A stretch of 7,920 nucleotides of DNA from Desulfobacterales bacterium. GTDB taxonomy: Bacteria > Desulfobacterota > DSM-4660 > Desulfatiglandales > Desulfatiglandaceae. The stretch spans positions 1-7,920 of the forward strand of contig JAKLQB010000862.1 of NCBI GenBank assembly GCA_022013615.1. The letters are read 5' to 3'. Positions 1 through 5,328 of this stretch are shown here, one piece after another. The translations under genes were made by a program, and so were the position numbers. The notes beneath the pieces are model-generated. The model had not been told where the DNA came from. It made no database searches and was given only the letters and a program-made list of their open reading frames with translations. The first letter of the stretch is position 1. Every line of letters begins with the position of its first letter.

Positions 1-21
1 TATAAACTGGCGGAGCGACCC

Positions 22-56
22 GCCCGCCTCGCCTGAAGGCGAAGCCGATGGCGGGC
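22..56. repeat. GC-rich imperfect hairpin in the upstream gap
   Basis: Outer arms GCCCGCC (22-28) and GGCGGGC (50-56) are exact reverse complements. An inner perfect pair TCGCCT / AGGCGA (29-34 and 37-42) sits around a 2-nt loop, leaving 7 nt unpaired on the right side. No T-run follows, so it is not a typical intrinsic terminator. It is far richer in G+C than the surrounding genes. It opens the repeat-filled gap 1-262, in which I see no gene. Confidence 0.6.
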
Positions 57-72
57 AGGAGCGATTTCATCA

Positions 73-105
73 TTCGATGTTCAACGTTCGATGTTCGACG
101 TTCAA
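73..105. repeat. Short tandem array, 7-nt period (TTCRAYG)
   Basis: Four full units plus a partial one follow the consensus TTCRAYG (units start at 73, 80, 87, 94 and 101). A related 13-nt stretch, TGTTCGACGTTCA, occurs exactly at 92-104 and again at 6805-6817, so the array belongs to a dispersed family. No coding function is apparent. Confidence 0.75.
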
Positions 106-134
106 AAAGCTGAGATTAAGCGAATGGTTCTAAA

Positions 135-158
135 TTTGCCCGAAGGGCATGATAGTTT
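135..158. repeat. Dispersed 24-nt repeat, copy 1
   Basis: The block begins TTTGCCCGAAGGGCATGATA and is repeated at 5085-5108 with 23 of 24 bases identical. It contains the short palindrome GCCCGAAGGGC. Both copies lie in gaps next to short-period arrays, which suggests a mosaic intergenic repeat. Confidence 0.7.
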
Positions 159-195
159 GAGACCTTTGAAAAATGTTCAATCTTCATCGCTCTCT

Positions 196-228
196 AACCT
201 TGAACCTTGAACCATTGAACCGTGAACC
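196..228. repeat. Short tandem array, 7-nt period (TTGAACC)
   Basis: Units TTGAACC start at 200 and 207, with variants at 214 (8 nt) and 222. The motif is roughly the reverse complement of the 73-105 array (GGTTCAA against GTTCAAC/GTTCGAT), so the two arrays could pair across about 90 nt. The array lies inside the 5' extension of the acyltransferase reading frame and argues against a start at 173. Confidence 0.7.
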
Positions 229-250
229 TGAGCAGTTACAAATTATCTAC

Positions 251-255
251 GGAAG
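251..255 (+). promoter_or_regulatory. Ribosome binding site supporting the start at 263
   Basis: GGAAG lies 7 nt before ATG 263. It favours this codon over ATG 173, whose extra 30 codons would translate a tandem repeat. Confidence 0.55.
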
Positions 256-262
256 AATAGGA

Positions 263-727
263 ATGAAAAAAATAGCGTCTGATGTAGTTTTAGGCAAAGA
301 TGTAGTATTAAGCAGCTTTATCAATCTGTATGGATGCCGGATAGATGATGATACAAAAATAGGTGCATTTGTAGAGATTCAGAAAAATGCCTTTATAGGT
401 AAGCGTTGCAAGATATCAAGCCATACGTTTATCTGCGAAGGCGTCAAAATAGAAGACGATGTATTTATCGGCCATGGAGTTATATTTATAAATGATAAAT
501 ATCCAAGGGCCACAAAAGAATCCGGCGAATTGCAGACAGGGGAAGACTGGGAAGTCGTTCCAACTGTTATTAAACAGGGCGCCTCTATCGGTTCTAATTC
601 AACCTTGATGTGCGGCATCACAGTAGGAACAGGTTCGATTGTTGGAGCAGGCAGTGTTGTAATACACGATGTCCCGGACAAGGTAATCGTTGCAGGAAAT
701 CCCGCTAAAATAATCCGAAAAATTTGA
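263..727 (+). CDS. Hexapeptide-repeat (LbetaH) sugar acyltransferase, WbpD/QdtC-like
   Basis: The protein is 154 aa and likely acylates (probably N-acetylates, using acetyl-CoA) an amino-sugar nucleotide for a surface polysaccharide. Almost the whole chain is a series of I/V-G-x-x-x-x hexapeptides (for example residues 9-12, 32-35, 44-46, 68-70, 108-110 and 126-129), which marks a left-handed parallel beta-helix. A loop at 71-82 (H..VIFINDKYPRA) resembles the WbpD/WlbB active-site loop, and the C-terminus has the usual P-x-x-VIVAGNPAKIIRK ending. The length suits small trimeric sugar N-acetyltransferases. ATG 263 was chosen because the frame upstream to 173 consists of a TTGAACC array. The substrate cannot be read from the sequence. 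The DegT-type aminotransferase at 3927 would be a natural partner supplying the amino group. A maltose O-acetyltransferase-like or serine acetyltransferase-like role is less likely. Confidence 0.8.
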   Translation: MKKIASDVVLGKDVVLSSFINLYGCRIDDDTKIGAFVEIQKNAFIGKRCKISSHTFICEGVKIEDDVFIGHGVIFINDKYPRATKESGELQTGEDWEVVPTVIKQGASIGSNSTLMCGITVGTGSIVGAGSVVIHDVPDKVIVAGNPAKIIRKI

Positions 728-730
728 TTG

Positions 731-879
731 TTTAGCCGCAGACTCACGCAGACAACCGCGGACGTTTTATTTTGCCACAGATTCACACAGATGAACGCAG
801 ATAGGTTTAAATACAAAGAAAAAAGTATCAGTGATGATCAGCGTAAATCGGTGGCAAAATAGTTACGTTTGCGGCTAAA
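731..879. repeat. Nested imperfect inverted repeat with 10-nt-period arrays
   Basis: This fills most of the gap before the exosortase gene. The outer arms TTTAGCCGCA (731-740) and TGCGGCTAAA (870-879) are exact reverse complements. An inner pair at 769-783 and 846-860 matches at 14 of 15 positions (core ATTTTGCCAC / GTGGCAAAAT). The left arm carries two 10-nt-period arrays: GCAGAC-type units at 738, 748 and 758, and CACAGAT-type units at 776, 786 and 796. The loop (about 806-830) is A-rich. It could be a REP/MITE-like element; no transposase or target duplication is evident. Confidence 0.7.
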
Positions 880-886
880 TCATAAA

Positions 887-1747
887 ATGAAATCAAAAAT
901 GAAATCAAAATACTATCGCCTGTCAATTTTAGTTATTGTAACAATCCTATCTGGTTTGTTCCTCTACAGAACCGCAATAATCGAAGTAGTTTCTGCTGTC
1001 CTTCACCGCGAAGGCAGTTCTCATGGCTTTTTTATACCTTTTCTGTCAGGTTTTTTTATCTGGACAAAACGTGATATCATTAGAAAAATTAAGCCGCAAT
1101 ACGATTTTCTTGGTTTACCTCTACTGGCTCTTGGATTCTTGCCTCTGATAATCAAGTTTGGGACATATCATTTATATTTTATCGGCTTTATATTTTTTGT
1201 TGCGGGGATGATATTTACCGTCTTTGGCAGAAATTATTTTAAGTGCATTGCTTTCCCGTTATTCTTTTTAATTACAATGACCCCCATAACCGGTGATGTT
1301 TACATTCAAGTCGCAGATTATATGCGGCACATTACATTCAGCGGAAGTCTTTTTATTATCCCCTTATTTAAAATTCCATTTTATAGAGAAGGCTGGTTGA
1401 TGCAACTGCCAAATGCATCGCTTGAGGTAGCTATTAGCTGCAGCGGGATCAGGTATCTGATATCCTATTTCATATTCGGGCTGGCCTATGCCTATTTGTT
1501 TAAGACCACTTTGTTTAGCCGCATAACCCTGGTTGCATTAACCATTCCCATATCAATTACGGCAAGCATCTTCAGACTAACGGCAATATTTGTGCTTACC
1601 TATATATTCGGCCCCCAGATGGCTAAATATTGGCCACATGTATTAATAAGCTGGTCGGTGTTTTTTGCTGTGCTGGTTCTTGCAATCGTATCAGATCAAT
1701 TTTTTAAAAAACGACAAAAGGAAATAGGTGAGTCTCCAAGTAATTAA
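887..1747 (+). CDS. Exosortase/archaeosortase-family membrane peptidase-transferase
   Basis: This polytopic inner-membrane protein of 286 aa probably cleaves C-terminal sorting signals (PEP-CTERM type or similar) from exported proteins and passes them to the envelope. The hallmark L-E-V-A-x-x-C-S-G-I-R is at residues 179-189, giving catalytic Cys185. The later conserved Arg is R230 (S-I-F-R) and the His is H251 (W-P-H). An early S-H-G-F-x-I-P block at 45-51 is also typical. About eight hydrophobic segments span residues 12-270. It lacks the EpsI-like C-terminal domain fused to exosortase A proteins. At the position where I expect Asn three residues before R230 there is Ser227. The frame is open back to a TTG at 869, but that codon lies in an inverted-repeat arm. 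ATG 887 and ATG 899 form a perfect 12-nt duplication with no strong Shine-Dalgarno, so either may start. The FemAB gene overlaps its end by 20 nt. Confidence 0.85.
   Translation: MKSKMKSKYYRLSILVIVTILSGLFLYRTAIIEVVSAVLHREGSSHGFFIPFLSGFFIWTKRDIIRKIKPQYDFLGLPLLALGFLPLIIKFGTYHLYFIGFIFFVAGMIFTVFGRNYFKCIAFPLFFLITMTPITGDVYIQVADYMRHITFSGSLFIIPLFKIPFYREGWLMQLPNASLEVAISCSGIRYLISYFIFGLAYAYLFKTTLFSRITLVALTIPISITASIFRLTAIFVLTYIFGPQMAKYWPHVLISWSVFFAVLVLAIVSDQFFKKRQKEIGESPSN
1717..1722 (+). promoter_or_regulatory. Ribosome binding site for the GTG start at 1728
   Basis: AAAGGA lies inside the exosortase coding region, 5 nt before GTG 1728. It supports translation starting there and coupling of the two genes. 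Confidence 0.65.
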
Positions 1748-2756
1748 TCCTATTGATTTTCCCCATTGGAATAATCTGCTTCTCGCCGGAGGAAATTATT
1801 CCTTTTTTCATACATCAAGCTGGGCAAAAGTTCTTTCTGAATCATATAATTATAAACCCATATATTTTTCATTAATTCAAAATTCAAAATTAAAGATTTT
1901 ATTGCCTGTTATGGAAGTAAAAAGCTTTATTACAGGAACAAGAGGAGTATCACTTCCTTTCACTGACTACTGCTTTCCGATAGCCACAGATGAAACCCTT
2001 TTCAGGAATACATTTGAAAAAGCGATTCAATTTGGCAAGAAAAACGGCTGGAAGACCTTTGAAATCAGGGGAGGCAATGGTTATTTTAAAGATGTAACAG
2101 CATGTTCAACATATTACACCCACGCTTTAAGCCTGACGGTCAACGAATCTGAAATCTTCTCCAATTTCAGAAGCAGTGTAAAAAGAAATATTAAAAAAGC
2201 AACAAAAGAAGGAGTTAATGTTATTCTTTCAAATTCATTGGAATCTGTAAAAGAATTTTACCGCTTAAACTGTATGACAAGGAAAGAGCATGGTTTGCCG
2301 CCCCAGCCGTATTTTTTCTTCAAGAAAATATACGAACACATTATTTCTCTCAAAAAAGGATTTGTTGCGCTTGCTTCTTATCACAAGAAAACTATCGCAG
2401 GAGCTGTTTATTTCCATTTTGGAGAAAAAGCTGTTTATAAATACGGCGCTTCAGACAAAACCTGTCAAGAACTCAGAGCAAACAATCTGGTAATGTGGGA
2501 AGCAATAAAATGGTATGCTCAAAACAGCTTCAAGCATTTCAGCTTTGGCCGCACCGATTTTGACCATGAAGGCCTTTTACAGTTTAAAAGAGGGTGGGGC
2601 GTAAAAGAAGAAACAATAAATTATTACAGGTTCGACCTGACAAAAAATGCATTTATAAAGGATTCTAAAATCAAATCATCCTATCCTTTTTTCCAAAAAA
2701 TGCCGCTGCCATTCCTAAAGCTGACCGGTCATCTCTTATACCGACACGTAGGATAG
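1728..2756 (+). CDS. FemAB-like (GNAT-fold) peptidyltransferase, exosortase-associated
   Basis: A 342-aa protein with the double-GNAT pattern of FemAB/FemX enzymes, which transfer amino acids from aminoacyl-tRNA onto peptidoglycan precursors. FemAB-related proteins also occur in exosortase/PEP-CTERM loci, where the substrate is unknown. Visible signatures are V-K-R-N-I-K-K-A-x-K-E-G-V at 151-163, GAVYFHFGEKAVYKYGASD at 225-243 (the acetyltransferase-like core strands), and FGRTD...GLLQFKRGWG at 273-291, the usual C-terminal motif. No signal peptide or membrane span is seen, so it should be cytoplasmic. It begins with GTG, overlaps the exosortase gene by 20 nt with a good Shine-Dalgarno, and is followed 18 nt later by the deacetylase. 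This implies one transcript. It may modify an envelope polymer or lipid-linked sugar; the true acceptor is not deducible. Confidence 0.8.
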   Translation: MSLQVINPIDFPHWNNLLLAGGNYSFFHTSSWAKVLSESYNYKPIYFSLIQNSKLKILLPVMEVKSFITGTRGVSLPFTDYCFPIATDETLFRNTFEKAIQFGKKNGWKTFEIRGGNGYFKDVTACSTYYTHALSLTVNESEIFSNFRSSVKRNIKKATKEGVNVILSNSLESVKEFYRLNCMTRKEHGLPPQPYFFFKKIYEHIISLKKGFVALASYHKKTIAGAVYFHFGEKAVYKYGASDKTCQELRANNLVMWEAIKWYAQNSFKHFSFGRTDFDHEGLLQFKRGWGVKEETINYYRFDLTKNAFIKDSKIKSSYPFFQKMPLPFLKLTGHLLYRHVG

Positions 2757-2774
2757 AAATAGCTCATACCTATT

Positions 2775-3698
2775 ATGTTCCTAAACAGAATCTTCTATAA
2801 TCTCAAGCCATACATCCCGCGGCGTTTACAAATCTTCATAAGAAGACGCATTGTTTTTCATAAGCTGCAATCATATAAACATATATGGCCGATAGACCCA
2901 AATGCCGGCAAAGCTCCTGATAAATGGCCCGGATGGCCTGATAAAAAACGATTTGCCCTGGTGCTTTCTCACGATGTTGACCTGCAGCATGGCCATGATA
3001 AATGCCGGCGATTGATGGATCTGGAAGAAAGCCTGGGTTTTAGATCTTCATTTAGCTTTGTGCCTGAAAGATATAATGTATCTCAAACCCTGCGCAATGA
3101 AATTATCAGCAGGGGGTTTGAAGTCTCTGTTCATGGTTTAAAACATGATGGAAAGCTCTTTAAATCTAAAAAAATATTTAATAAGAGGGCTAAGCGTATT
3201 AACCATTATCTGCAAGAATGGGAAGCAAAAGGTTTTACTTCACCGTCGACTCACCATAATTTAAACTGGATGCATGCTCTGAACATTGAATATGACATAT
3301 CAACATTTGATACAGATCCTTTCGAGCCTCAACCTGATGCAGTAAGCACTATTTTTCCATTCAGGGTACAAAACAATTCATCTGAAAACGGGTTTGTAGA
3401 GCTACCCTACACTCTGCCCCAGGATTTCTCATTATTTGTCATAATGATGGAGCAAAACATAAATATATGGAAAAAGAAGCTTGACTGGATAGCGTCCAAA
3501 GGCGGCATGGCCCTGGTAAATACGCACCCGGATTATATGAGATTTGATAATGATTGCTCCAGGGAAACATATCCGTCCGACTATTATAAAGAATTTCTTT
3601 TATATGTTCGAGATAAATACCAGGATCAGTACTGGCATGCATTACCAGGAGAGATTGCCCGTTTCTGGAAAAACACCATGGTCCAGAAAAGCTCATAG
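2775..3698 (+). CDS. NodB-like polysaccharide deacetylase family protein
   Basis: A 307-aa carbohydrate esterase 4-type protein that would remove N- or O-acetyl groups from a polysaccharide in a metal-dependent way. Motif 1 is S-H-D-V-D at 65-69, giving the base and metal Asp. Motif 2 is H120-G-L-K-H124, the two metal His residues. A late N-T-H-P at 249-252 fits the last catalytic His. The segment F-T-S-P-S-T-H-H-N at 154-162 occupies motif 3, where the family normally has an Arg shortly before the Pro; here it is Thr155. The basic N-terminus (R-R-L...R-R-R) has no clear signal peptide, suggesting a cytoplasmic or peripheral protein. ATG 2775 has only a poor Shine-Dalgarno, but it lies 18 nt after the FemAB stop, so reinitiation is plausible. 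Its stop codon lies where a repeat array begins. Confidence 0.8.
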   Translation: MFLNRIFYNLKPYIPRRLQIFIRRRIVFHKLQSYKHIWPIDPNAGKAPDKWPGWPDKKRFALVLSHDVDLQHGHDKCRRLMDLEESLGFRSSFSFVPERYNVSQTLRNEIISRGFEVSVHGLKHDGKLFKSKKIFNKRAKRINHYLQEWEAKGFTSPSTHHNLNWMHALNIEYDISTFDTDPFEPQPDAVSTIFPFRVQNNSSENGFVELPYTLPQDFSLFVIMMEQNINIWKKKLDWIASKGGMALVNTHPDYMRFDNDCSRETYPSDYYKEFLLYVRDKYQDQYWHALPGEIARFWKNTMVQKSS

Positions 3699-3700
3699 CT

Positions 3701-3740
3701 GATTAGAAGGTGAGAAGATTAGAAAGTAGAGAAGGTTAGA
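3701..3740. repeat. Short tandem array, 8-nt period (GATTAGAA-like)
   Basis: Five purine-rich degenerate units of 8 nt begin at 3701, 3709, 3717, 3725 and 3733; two are exactly GATTAGAA. The preceding GCTCATAGCT (3691-3700), which contains the deacetylase stop codon, looks like part of the same family (compare GAGCTAT at 5132-5138). The rest of the gap to 3926 holds a small 7-nt-period patch at 3813-3833 and a copy of the AATATCCTG repeat at 3886-3902. No gene is seen. Confidence 0.6.
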
Positions 3741-3812
3741 CGATTGCCGTATTTTGACGGAAATATCTGATTCTTGCACCAAACATGGCTTCAAAATGTG
3801 CTTTTTCCTAAC

Positions 3813-3833
3813 AGTCTTCAGCCTTCAGCCTAT
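3813..3833. repeat. Short tandem patch, 7-nt period (AGCCTTC-like)
   Basis: Three units of 7 nt (starts 3813, 3820 and 3827) with consensus AGYCTTC. It is short and degenerate, so on its own it would be weak evidence. It is listed because other gaps in the window hold the same kind of array. Confidence 0.4.
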
Positions 3834-3885
3834 CCACCCAAGTAGTTACCAACCGAATAGGTTATGTTTTTTAAGTTTAATCATG

Positions 3886-3902
3886 AATATCCTGTAATCC
3901 TG
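3886..3902. repeat. AATATCCTG(C)TAATCC repeat, copy 1
   Basis: AATATCCTGTAATCCTG matches 5226-5243 and 6859-6876 except for one missing C (and one further C/T change against the last). It lies just before the Shine-Dalgarno of the aminotransferase and inside the spurious 5' extension of that reading frame. Confidence 0.6.
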
Positions 3903-3916
3903 TCTAAAAAATTTAA

Positions 3917-3921
3917 AAGGA
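3917..3921 (+). promoter_or_regulatory. Ribosome binding site supporting the start at 3927
   Basis: AAGGA lies 5 nt before ATG 3927. It supports this start over ATG 3864, whose 21 extra codons read through a dispersed repeat. Confidence 0.75.
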
Positions 3922-3926
3922 AAATT

Positions 3927-5030
3927 ATGCACGTTCCATTTTTAAACCTGAATTTACAATACGAAACCATCAAAGACGAAATTCATGATGCTATTAACCA
4001 GGTGATCGCAAAAAGCGCTTTTGCCGGCGGCCCATTTGTTGCCCAATTTGAAAAAGAATTTGCTGAATTCTGCAAATGTCAATATGCAGTCGGAGTCGGC
4101 AGCGGAACAGAAGCGCTCTGGATACCGCTTCTCGCTTTTGGCATAGGCCGGGGAGACGAAGTAATAACCGTTCCAAACACTTTTATCGCAACCACGGAAG
4201 CCATCAGCTTTTGTGGAGCCACACCGGTATTTGTAGATATTGACGAAAAGACATATAACATGAATCCTGATCTGCTCGAAGCGGCCATTACACCAAAAAC
4301 CAGGGCAATCATACCTGTTCACATCTTCGGTCAGACAGCCGATATGCATCCTATTATGGAAATCGCCGAAAAGCATAACCTTTTTGTCATTGAAGATGCC
4401 TGCCAGTCTCACGGCAGTGAATACAAAGAAAAGCGAGCAGGAACTATCGGTAATGCAGCGGCTTTCAGTTTTTATCCTGGTAAAAATCTCGGAGCCTTTG
4501 GAGAAGGCGGAGCCATAACAACCAATAATTTAGAATTAGCAACAAAGATGCAGATGTTTCGAGATCACGGTCAAACACAGAAATATTACCACGGCATTAT
4601 AGGTTGGAATGCCAGAATGGACGGAATCCAGGGGGCAGTGCTCAGCGTAAAACTAAAACGTCTCGAATCGTGGAATGAAGCGCGAAGAAAAAACGCACAT
4701 TTATACAATGAACTTCTTTCTAATGTTGACGGTGTTATAACACCCGGGGAAGCAGATTATGCAAAGCATGTATACCACATCTATGCAATCCGGGTCCAAA
4801 ACCGCGATGCACTGATAAGTAAATTAGCAGAAAAGGATATATCCAGCGGCATCCATTATCCTGTTCCAATACATCTCCAGGAAGCATACAGCTTTTTAGG
4901 CCATGGCAAAGGCAGCTTTCCCATCGCCGAAAAATGCGCCGAAGAATTCGTCTCACTGCCTATGTTCCCGGAACTAACCGAGGAACAAATAGAATACATC
5001 TCTAAGGAAATTAAAACGTATTTTTCGTGA
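3927..5030 (+). CDS. DegT/DnrJ/EryC1/StrS-family PLP sugar aminotransferase
   Basis: A 367-aa cytoplasmic enzyme that would transfer an amino group (usually from glutamate) to a keto-sugar nucleotide, forming an amino sugar for polysaccharide synthesis. It starts with the family's P-F-L-N-L block. It then shows G-S-G-T-E-A-L at 58-64 (PLP phosphate binding), V-I-E-D-A-C-Q-S at 154-161 (Asp157 to the pyridine nitrogen, Gln160), and S-F-Y-P-G-K-N-L-G-A-F-G-E-G-G at 181-195, with Lys186 as the Schiff-base lysine. Further landmarks are N-A-R-M-D near 228 and H-Y-P-V-P-I-H-L-Q at 310-318. The length is normal. It resembles the WbpE and FdtB/QdtB groups; which sugar (UDP-hexuronate or dTDP-hexose) cannot be decided. 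The LbetaH acyltransferase at 263 is a candidate next step. A 228-nt repeat-filled gap separates it from the deacetylase, so it may be transcribed independently. Confidence 0.9.
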   Translation: MHVPFLNLNLQYETIKDEIHDAINQVIAKSAFAGGPFVAQFEKEFAEFCKCQYAVGVGSGTEALWIPLLAFGIGRGDEVITVPNTFIATTEAISFCGATPVFVDIDEKTYNMNPDLLEAAITPKTRAIIPVHIFGQTADMHPIMEIAEKHNLFVIEDACQSHGSEYKEKRAGTIGNAAAFSFYPGKNLGAFGEGGAITTNNLELATKMQMFRDHGQTQKYYHGIIGWNARMDGIQGAVLSVKLKRLESWNEARRKNAHLYNELLSNVDGVITPGEADYAKHVYHIYAIRVQNRDALISKLAEKDISSGIHYPVPIHLQEAYSFLGHGKGSFPIAEKCAEEFVSLPMFPELTEEQIEYISKEIKTYFS

Positions 5031-5046
5031 TTTTAAAAAAGAAAAT

Positions 5047-5080
5047 TTAGCCGCAGGCAAACGCAGACAAACGCAGATTT
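5047..5080. repeat. Short tandem array, 10-nt period (ACGCAGAC-like)
   Basis: TTAGCCG leads into units starting at 5051, 5061 and 5071 with consensus ACGCAGACAA. It is the same family as the left arm at 731-763. Bases 5047-5069 are also an imperfect reverse complement of 5201-5223, sharing TTAGCCGCAG and ACGCAGACA. It opens the 298-nt gap before abiEi, which holds only repeats and a promoter. Confidence 0.7.
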
Positions 5081-5084
5081 TATT

Positions 5085-5108
5085 TTTGCCCGAAGGGCAC
5101 GATAGTTT
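5085..5108. repeat. Dispersed 24-nt repeat, copy 2
   Basis: Starts TTTGCCCGAAGGGCACGATA and differs from 135-158 at one base. Both copies are followed within a few bases by another repeat or low-complexity piece, and both lie in gaps bounding the polysaccharide locus. Confidence 0.7.
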
Positions 5109-5110
5109 TT

Positions 5111-5138
5111 CACCTATCACCTATTTCCTATGAGCTAT
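5111..5138. repeat. Short tandem array, 7-nt period (CACCTAT)
   Basis: Four units of 7 nt ending in CTAT start at 5111, 5118, 5125 and 5132; the first two are exactly CACCTAT. It starts 3 nt after the 24-nt dispersed repeat. Confidence 0.7.
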
Positions 5139-5150
5139 CAGCTTTTTGTG

Positions 5151-5182
5151 CTTCCAAGCATTCCAACTTCCAAGCCTCCAAG
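5151..5182. repeat. Short tandem array, 8-nt period (CTTCCAAG)
   Basis: Four units of 8 nt start at 5151, 5159, 5167 and 5175. Two are exactly CTTCCAAG and the others differ at one to three positions. The strand is pyrimidine-rich, the opposite sense to the 3701-3740 array. Confidence 0.7.
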
Positions 5183-5215
5183 CTGGATTTATCTGGATAT
5201 TGTCTGCGTCCATCT

Positions 5216-5263
5216 GCGGCTAATTAATATCCTGCTAATCCTGCTTCGCATTCGGCAATTGAC
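5216..5263. repeat. Intergenic block shared by both TA operons, copy 1
   Basis: Begins GCGGCTAATTAATATCCTGC and continues to an AATTGAC end. The first 29 nt match 6849-6877 with one difference. A second conserved piece, TTCGRYAATTGAC, follows after 6 nt here and 8 nt in the other copy. Its 3' end supplies most of the -35 box of the abiE promoter. Its 5' part overlaps the inverted copy (5201-5223) of the 10-nt-period array. Confidence 0.75.
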
Positions 5264-5287
5264 TTCTGTCAATAATGCATATATTAT
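5259..5287 (+). promoter_or_regulatory. Sigma-70-type promoter of the abiE operon with overlapping dyads
   Basis: The -35 box is TTGACT (5259-5264), then a 17-nt spacer, then -10 TATTAT (5282-5287). This is close to consensus, about 40 nt before the abiEi start. A dyad ATTGAC-TTCT-GTCAAT (5258-5273) covers the -35 box, and a second, ATAAT-6 nt-ATTAT (5272-5287), covers the -10. AbiEi-type antitoxins are known to repress their own promoters by binding inverted repeats, so these are candidate operators. Confidence 0.65.
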
Positions 5288-5317
5288 GTTTCTAAAAATT
5301 GTTAAAAATAGCATTTT

Positions 5318-5322
5318 AAGGA
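5318..5322 (+). promoter_or_regulatory. Ribosome binding site of abiEi
   Basis: AAGGA lies 6 nt before ATG 5329 and supports that start. Confidence 0.7.
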
Positions 5323-5328
5323 AATATA

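Noticed and set aside
22..56. Intrinsic terminator at the left edge
   Set aside because: GC-rich hairpin without a following T-run; more likely part of a dispersed repeat.
379..816. Open frame of 145 codons on the - strand over the acyltransferase gene
   Set aside because: It is the antisense shadow of a clear LbetaH gene and also runs through the 10-nt repeat array; no family resemblance.
3774..3800. Promoter for the aminotransferase starting at TTGCAC 3774
   Set aside because: No reasonable -10 hexamer at 16-18 nt spacing; left uncalled.
3954..4412. Several antisense frames over the aminotransferase gene (up to 152 codons)
   Set aside because: The + strand frame has the full set of PLP aminotransferase motifs; the antisense frames show none and lack start signals.
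5047..5263. CRISPR-like array in the abiEi upstream gap
   Set aside because: Repeat units are only 7-10 nt and contiguous, with no unique spacers of regular length and no cas genes.
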